From JACPFV01 sp035526825 (GTDB lineage: Bacteria; Pseudomonadota; Gammaproteobacteria; Nevskiales; Nevskiaceae), in NCBI GenBank assembly GCA_035526825.1, contig DATLBT010000026.1, positions 1-19,263 on the forward strand: a stretch of 19,263 nucleotides of DNA, in the 5' to 3' direction. A program made the position numbers and the translations under genes. Of the stretch, positions 16,501 through 19,263 are shown one piece after another; the stretch's first letter is position 1; the number at the start of each line of letters is the position of its first letter. The notes beneath the pieces were generated by a model. It ran no database searches. It was given only the letters and a program-made list of their open reading frames with translations, and was not told where the DNA came from.

Positions 16501-17045
16501 GGGGTCAGCGTGCCCGAGGCGTTGGTCCAAACGGCGCCCTCGATGCTGTACTGCGCGCCAGTTCCGGGCACGATCGAGATCGACGTGTTGAAGCCGGTGG
16601 GTGTACGCGCTGGGGAAACGACGAAGCTCGACGGCTGCGTGTTGGTCAGCGTGCCGAAGTCGAAAGCGTCCGGCGTGCGGTCGGTGGCGCCGGTGATGGA
16701 GCGGAACGGCGTGGTGTAGTCGCCGACCGCAACGGTGGTGATGGACTCGGTGTTGGGCGCGCTTGCGCTGACGTGGCGCACCGTCAGCGTCTGGCCCGCG
16801 AGCACCAGGCCGCCCGGCGACGCCGTCCAGCTGCCGGTGCCGATGCGGTACTGCGGGTTGACGCCACCGCTGACGCTGACCGGTAATGTGCCGGTGAAGC
16901 CGCTCAGCGTCTTCGCCTCGGATGTGATCAGCACGCCGGTCGCGACACCGCTCCGGGTCAGGAACGTGAACGCGTCGGGCGCTGCGGCCCAGGCGGCGAA
17001 ACTGACGAGCAGGGCAGCGGCAAAGCCGCGGGCAGGCAAGCGCAT
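7533..17045 (-). CDS. Giant secreted multidomain lipid hydrolase (3170 aa): two ceramidase-like, GDPD and two PHP modules
   Basis: Domain order by residue: signal peptide 1-21; two beta repeats starting PDAF (22-115, 125-218); Calx-beta 219-331 (DGTAKAGTDY, EDDETF). Neutral-ceramidase-like module 1 spans about 334-800 with likely zinc ligands in SDHSHNG (His436/438), YAPH (538), PGEP (Glu691) and GYM (Tyr724). Module 2 spans about 875-1550 (SSHSHTS His994/996, GVHPEW His1105, GGESE Glu1433 or 1435, GYM Tyr1471). A ceramidase C-terminal-like beta region runs to about 1870. Two thrombospondin type 3 repeats (1879-1937) and a Cys-rich linker follow. GDPD domain 2029-2305: NISHRGG, PENT, LEADVY, IHD, LELKP. 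PHP/DUF3604-like module 2421-2700: LHEHS, TDHSD, FNHPGR. CehA/McbA-type PHP module 2795-3035: DLHVHS, ISDHND, INHP, GGSDNH. The frame is unbroken over 9.5 kb. I chose the ATG at 17045 because the signal peptide begins there; no strong ribosome site is seen. It should act outside the cell or in the periplasm, probably calcium-stabilised. Confidence 0.92.
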   Translation of the reverse strand: MRLPARGFAAALLVSFAAWAAAPDAFTFLTRSGVATGVLITSEAKTLSGFTGTLPVSVSGGVNPQYRIGTGSWTASPGGLVLAGQTLTVRHVSASAPNTESITTVAVGDYTTPFRSITGATDRTPDAFDFGTLTNTQPSSFVVSPARTPTGFNTSISIVPGTGAQYSIEGAVWTNASGTLTPGQSLRMRHLTSADRLGYTRTNLKVGTITAEFTTRNAGEPEVSIADAAQPEGHTGQGALTFTVSLTGTSAVPVTVRYATTDGTAKAGTDYASATGTLVFAPGELAKTLAVSINGDTIAEDDETFIVTLSQPVGATLADASATGTIVNDDFPFLVGTGAADHNPIAPVCVGGGATFCGRRVDPAVPGAIRDDLIARAAAITGANGQTFIIVTTTNIGYFLAYKPEQSGYNGIYDVRLRIADATGVPSTNIVVVSDHSHNGPDTIGIWGGVDESYMRITANAVVNAALAAYDSRKPAVIKVAAVNQNDRPVPGVPRLDSSYSRPPANDPEHGAPANEFRVLVADGAEGRLLTLVNYAPHATVLNGAATNQLSGDWAAWAPQEAELAYGGFGLATIGTVGATDWNKFGNNADQKENEARSRIRTLMTAATAELGMVQGGDVKVDSVFIHEQITAPILAANYKPGLPKPGTPADNFDVRIDRAVTPPWLSGTVVGTYTSAIRVGDVFMSTFPGEPFGELEWALNGEGGVRGARAQFLFGGANDFFGYMVRYPETYQQTLRAGATWLAGCPEQEFIFEPAGVDYEDSCADHFALMVSPTIGTHIVCSLQDAADRLGFTTGPRDAACPVLTALDNLAPPPESGSALRGVPVDVTGTLEQQVRDLVKQCAGSGAPASLCAALTAGTEPLLEALPQAPQGDGKSYAGVAIKDASWHLGASAGQFAASGAGIARDRGYDPYGHSTRKVGSDILGTRITTRALVVQGANGQRIAVASNDLYLPNDLLHRRTAQLLAEHDLLAKSNGGVVTGITDVNLATTSSHSHTSPFYSTPSWGTWIFQDVFDLRFYEYMARQMADAVIEAAGSMKPVRMGGATVLANDIQAHTYGPGVAHDGTPAGQPRDYTTQAVTVVSFDDISTGVPKPLANWVIFGVHPEWVWGEEIVNGDITHAVMRMLDRETGATTVWSQRETGSSGPHKDDRVHLPAARHEFQETNFAGYDRAARMLTDSIKRALGTLASGTPERSDQYAAYQTGFVVASSSLRAAPPATRPYPGVSNCNSDRVFEGDVGTVVVPGLPDCSYDADEALDPITEPFWNALPADPAELARQLNAVGVPIPTSYSGTSLSAVQETAAVHLQAFKLGTIAATLSPNEQFTSQALNIESRLDKVHDNLWLGFDFACVAQKRGLLPVDDDPIRASHCARQNARYPENRLDLPGGMAALQDEDFPRARAQIYNDASGWEFDPAYAMRTGDDSGIRTLGGESEPTDITQIKGNFTHEEFTDNGYDLVVSVGMANDYWGYMAEYREYRSHSNGYRKALNALGPHGSDFVATRLTRMAANLNGANVALPFNPLDAAYQAESARADALARTMGNLARAYTTVYDATLPPDGGAPAVVEQPAPTVPRFSAAVLKFIGGSNYTDMPNVRVERFVGGAWQTYGTQEGEVQLQLQFLPAALQLSQQLPIDEGVGAALPDPQALALWRAGQFEWVWTANFEAFVSELDNLGGRPGITPAGTYRFVVDGKHRGLTGFPNATPYHLESRSFEVVAWDGITVEDLRLDTDGRVSFKVGPVNTFTQFKSGAGDGNTTRNPGFTVGPVDYPDSYAGGVSWIRNERQLFAGDEQYCGRCTFRPWADSAQLAVDSIPVTVRRADGSSYVLAATQSGGRWITGGAINDGDTAQVAARVIVDEYGERNGAPSASITRDVNAPADADGDGVADAVDACPAQPGPASNNGCPRVTPADRDGDGIPDATDACPSQPGRATNNGCPSVGTGASLTNLCRASSPQPAACDALNPLIEGCNQLGDEAGDDAGAFCRAVLTGDLDLLLALCAANAPDAQACGPIASLADALATRNPWLTRRPLNISHRGGADEFPENTLYAYAQSLAVGSDMLEADVYETADGEIVVIHDASVDRTTNGSGAVSSFTVDQLKALDAAHCFRAGGSNCSDPDASKYPFRGIATGAKPAPAGFTANDFRIPTLRELLARFPDTLINLELKPDPDSTGSYEGKVAALLAEFGRTDDVIVASFLDTAAAAFKAQAPQVSTSVPTGQVAASVASGQGPGPGITVGHEAFQVPIQFSGVPVIDQNFVDDAHARGLAVQAWTIDICDEMVDLLDLGVDGIMTDRPSLLQRVLDDRATKPRAQWVCQGTGGGGTEPPPASEGGVQGGGVLGALGRFFSALGEALLAMVSGDAGAAQAAFTGALETFGGDAETIATGGETDPVRVVGLDRVLPTADEGSCTAANDDWAAFAQYKGSLHEHSGYSDGTPATQPRDYFAAGAQQGLDFMGGTDHSDNADIPMTVSAGCASAALPSCVIADDVKPQDSLRKWDASLEHARAATTASFTAFRGFEWTSDRFGHINVLFSRNDFNAKTTEGYSVSMESFWLWFTTRPEAGGGNDALAVFNHPGREDMVHAQVPSGDPAYAFNDFAYRPEADLRMVGIETFGKGGDAYDTFNDAPTGGWYAYALDHGWHVGPVGAEDEHGTSWGQGKFAKTILIARDRSEGALREAMMARRFYSLSQGHNDIRLSFTGDGEPMGARLARAAGQGVTLTGAITAGNAVHHVDIVTAGGTVLATQPGGSIAATVLATADERWYYLRAVRADGRPIAYSAPIWVQARGAYPVCGEWLAGDLHVHSTYSHDSYGGPGDDNTGPEEAYILGHSVESQFRIAATRGLDYLGISDHNDVRSQRDPGFGAFGVVGLPSYENSLSGHAQMHGAGKIYDAGTKSAAAVNAMADALRADGGVFQINHPADGPGEYPDNLGWSYGYNVVPDTVEVWNIGPRYYQKPAPANTNNDDSTRFWEGWLDHGHRVAATGGSDNHWVSTTAVQGNGQPTTWIFATERSARGLLDGLKRGRTTISHQPPLLQPARVMIEADADGDGVYEALAGDSVPENAALRVRAQNAGGALLRVFTSGGGAFAGAPVPVVTPVFEYRFTLPAGARWVRAEIAAFDADGQREALEPACDAIGLLGENGFPEDTQTTYCRNQLAVLAMSSALYLQP

Positions 17046-17156
17046 GGTGTGAGGCGTCCGTATGAAGAGTGGCGAGACCAGCAAACCGGCCGCACCGCCA
17101 GGGGGCGGGCGACCTCTCCGTGGCGGCCACTCTAATAAGGAGTGCGTCGCAGACCC

Positions 17157-17204
17157 GATAGTAAAAGGGCCCCTGCGAAAAGCAGGAAATTAACCTTTAC
17201 TATC
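17157..17204. repeat. Compound inverted repeat in the gap between the mannosidase and giant genes
   Basis: The outer arms GATAGTAAA and TTTACTATC pair perfectly (9 bases). Inside them lies a second hairpin, CCTGC-GAAAA-GCAGG, with extra GG/CC pairing between. It occupies 48 of the 188 non-coding bases at 17046-17233. It has no T-run like a classic terminator. It could be a terminator for the mannosidase gene, an RNA structure in a leader, or an operator. The rest of the gap shows no gene. Confidence 0.7.
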
Positions 17205-17233
17205 AGCTAACTACAGCGGTCCGACCCGTCGGA

Positions 17234-19263
17234 TCATAGGGAGCAGCCGAAGGCCTCGAGCCCGTGGGTCGACATCGATGGTGGACGCGCGGCCGGCGCG
17301 CTGCCCCACGCCATGTTCGGCGCGGCACCCATTTGCAGGCGCACCGTCGTGGCGCCGCGCGGCAGTAGCAGCCAGGAGCGCGTCAGCTCCGCGCCATCGA
17401 CGCTTGCCGACTGCACGTACTTGTTGGCGATCGACGCGCCCGGCGCCTGGATCACGAGGTCGCCGCTCGCGCGCTTCAGGGTGACTTTCTCGAACACCGG
17501 GCTGCCCACTACCGCAAGCGGCGTGCCCGGGTTCATCGGGTACAGGCCCGACATCGTCCACACCAGCCAGCCCGACAGCGCGCCGAGATCGTCGTTGCCC
17601 GGCAGGCCGTTCGTCGTTGGCGTGTAGATCGACGCCGCCGCGCGCGCGACCGCCTGCGACTTCCACGGCGCGCCGATGTAGTTATAGACGTACGGCGCCT
17701 GCAGGTCGTGCTCGTTGCCCGGCGCGTACTGGTTGCCGGCGTAGCTGATGCCGAACAGCGTGACCTGGTTTTGCACGGTCGGCCACGCGATCGGCGCCGC
17801 AGCCGATGCGGGCAGGTTGAAGAAGGTGTCGAGACGTTGGCTCGACGCGGCTTCCCCGCCCATCCGCGTGAACACGCCGGCGTAGTCGTGCATCACCATC
17901 CACGAGTACTGCCACGACGTGCCTTCCTGGAAGCCGTAACCGATCTCGGGCGCGAATGGCGTGAGCCAGGTGCCGTCGGCGTTGCGCGGGCGGATCCACT
18001 TGGTCGCGGGATCGAACAGGTTCCGGTAGTTCAGCGAGCGCTGCGCGATCGCCCCGGCATCGGCGCCGGGCACCGACTGCGCCATCAGCGCGAGCGAGAA
18101 GTCGGCGATGCCGTACTCGAGCGTGGCGCTGGCCGCCGCGCCGCCGGTGGGGTTGGCGGCGTCCTGGCTCTGGGTCAGCAGTAGCTGGGCGTCGTTGAGC
18201 GGGGCCACCGGAGTTGCCTGGTACGGCACGGGCGGCTCCATAGCCTCGACCGCTTCGTAGCCTTTTTCGCGCAGCGAGGCATCGCGGCGCAGTGCGAGGT
18301 TGGTCAGCGCCGGCCACAGCGCTTCGCGCAGCGGCGCGTCGAGCGCGCCCCGGCACCAGGCTTCGCCGATGAACGGGATGATCGGATCGCCGGTCATGTG
18401 CGAGGCATCGCCCGAGCCTTCCTGCCAGCGAGGGAGGAAACCCGCCTGTTGGTGGAAGGCGAGCAGCGAATGAATCATGTCGGCATAGCGCTCCGGCACG
18501 ATCTCCGCCTGCAACTGGTTCTGGCCGCGGTAGCTGTCCCACGACGAGAACTGGCTGTAGTGCGGTCGGCTGTCCTGGTGCACGTTGCCATCCGGGCCGC
18601 GATAGCGGCCGTCGACGTCGCTGTGCAGGTTCGGAAATTGCTGAGCGCGGGCCAGCGCGGTGTAGAAGGAGGTGCGATCGGCGGACGTGCCGCCCTCGAC
18701 CTCGATCAGCGCCAGTTCTTTGTCCCAGGCCGCGACGGTGGATGCCCGCACCGCCTCGAAATCCCAGCCCGGAATCTCGGCATCGAGATTGGCGAGTGCA
18801 CCGGCCTCGTCGGTATACGAGACGCCGATTTTCACCAGCAGCGGACGCGGCGCGTTGGCGAAGTCGAGGATGACGCCGAGGTCGTCGCCATTGGCGGTGC
18901 CGCCCGGTCCGAGCGTCTGGCCGTTGAAGGTAGTCACAGTGAAAGGCGCGTTGACGCGGGCAGCGAAGAACACCGGGAAATCGACGTTGACACGGCCGAC
19001 CAGCACATCGGTGCCGCGACGCTCGACCGAAGCGCTGCGATAGCGTTCGGGTGTGCGACTGATGTCGAACAGCACGCGCGCCGGCTGCGAAGGATTATTG
19101 AAGGTGTAGCGATGCAGGGCCGCGCGCTCGGTCGCGGTGATCTCGGCCAGCACGTTGTACCGCGACAGCAGCGCCGAGTAGTAGCCCGCGCTGGCCGCTT
19201 CGACCGCATGATCGAAGGTGGATGCGTACGCCGGCACGGCATGGTCCTGGCCGAAGAAAAGGT
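17234..19263 (-). CDS. GH92-family alpha-mannosidase, N-terminus outside the window
   Basis: About 675 residues are present; the frame is open through the window edge, so the N-terminus (roughly the first 100 residues, probably with a signal peptide) is missing. The GH92 family contains exo-acting, calcium-dependent alpha-mannosidases, mostly alpha-1,2. Visible family marks, in order: PGWDFEAVRA; FSSWDSYRGQNQL; GEAWCRGA; YGFQEGTSWQYSWMVMHD, with the likely general acid Glu; GNEHDLQAPYVYNYIGAPW; GLPGNDDLGALSGW, with the pair of Asp that serve as base (17588-17599); and the end WGSAPAARPPSMS. The stop lies 188 bases before the giant gene's start, same strand. Substrate candidates are high-mannose N-glycans, fungal mannan or mannosylated lipid anchors. 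Confidence 0.93.
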   Translation of the reverse strand, partial: LFFGQDHAVPAYASTFDHAVEAASAGYYSALLSRYNVLAEITATERAALHRYTFNNPSQPARVLFDISRTPERYRSASVERRGTDVLVGRVNVDFPVFFAARVNAPFTVTTFNGQTLGPGGTANGDDLGVILDFANAPRPLLVKIGVSYTDEAGALANLDAEIPGWDFEAVRASTVAAWDKELALIEVEGGTSADRTSFYTALARAQQFPNLHSDVDGRYRGPDGNVHQDSRPHYSQFSSWDSYRGQNQLQAEIVPERYADMIHSLLAFHQQAGFLPRWQEGSGDASHMTGDPIIPFIGEAWCRGALDAPLREALWPALTNLALRRDASLREKGYEAVEAMEPPVPYQATPVAPLNDAQLLLTQSQDAANPTGGAAASATLEYGIADFSLALMAQSVPGADAGAIAQRSLNYRNLFDPATKWIRPRNADGTWLTPFAPEIGYGFQEGTSWQYSWMVMHDYAGVFTRMGGEAASSQRLDTFFNLPASAAAPIAWPTVQNQVTLFGISYAGNQYAPGNEHDLQAPYVYNYIGAPWKSQAVARAAASIYTPTTNGLPGNDDLGALSGWLVWTMSGLYPMNPGTPLAVVGSPVFEKVTLKRASGDLVIQAPGASIANKYVQSASVDGAELTRSWLLLPRGATTVRLQMGAAPNMAWGSAPAARPPSMSTHGLEAFGCSL

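Noticed and set aside
8490..16886. Long plus-strand open frames (for example 8490-10460, 11925-13412, 13452-14990, 15165-16886) opposite the giant gene
   Set aside because: They are antisense shadows typical of very GC-rich DNA. Their translations are Arg/Ala/Val-rich without motifs, while the minus-strand frame has many conserved domain motifs throughout.
7533..17045. The giant gene as an assembly fusion of several genes
   Set aside because: The frame is continuous for 9.5 kb with even composition. The modules are joined by normal linkers (calcium repeats, Gly/Pro stretches), and no internal signal peptide or ribosome site is seen at module borders.
17046..17084. TTG start 13 codons upstream in the giant gene
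   Set aside because: The signal peptide fits better from the ATG at 17045, and no ribosome site supports the TTG.

Overview
The window looks like GC-rich proteobacterial chromosome, most likely a gammaproteobacterium. Reasons are the codon usage of the long genes, Gram-negative lipoprotein signals, a PvdQ-type acylase and integron attC sites of the kind seen in Xanthomonadales-like genomes. The taxonomic guess is an inference with low confidence. Almost everything after the first transposase is coded on the minus strand.

Positions 1-2677 are mobile DNA: an essentially complete IS30-family element (about 3-1068), a broken cassette-like gene caught between two elements (1069-1434), and an IS3-family element (about 1433-2677) whose OrfA and OrfB are joined by a -1 frameshift.

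Positions 2678-4496 are a short integron cassette array without an integrase (a CALIN). It has five small minus-strand genes separated by attC sites: three full attC sites, one internally deleted, and one cut by the IS3 element. The products are small: two membrane proteins, one zinc-ribbon-like protein and two of unknown function. Positions 4497-4673 hold no gene, only a stem-loop.

Positions 4674-19263 are a GC-rich block of secreted or surface hydrolases, all on the minus strand. In transcription order they are: a GH92 alpha-mannosidase (start outside the window); a 188-base gap with a 48-base compound inverted repeat; a 3170-residue secreted protein; a PvdQ-like N-acyl amidohydrolase lipoprotein; and a small lipoprotein that seems to start at ATT. 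The last three genes are separated by only about 20 bases each and probably form one operon.

The giant protein is the centrepiece. It carries a signal peptide, two beta-sandwich repeats, a Calx-beta domain, two neutral-ceramidase-like modules, two thrombospondin type 3 calcium repeats, a glycerophosphodiester phosphodiesterase domain and two different PHP-type metallohydrolase domains. Together with an acyl-amide hydrolase and an alpha-mannosidase, this suggests an extracellular system that dismantles complex amide- or phosphate-linked (glyco)lipids, such as sphingolipids or GPI-like molecules. The domain calls rest on visible motifs; the pathway is inference.
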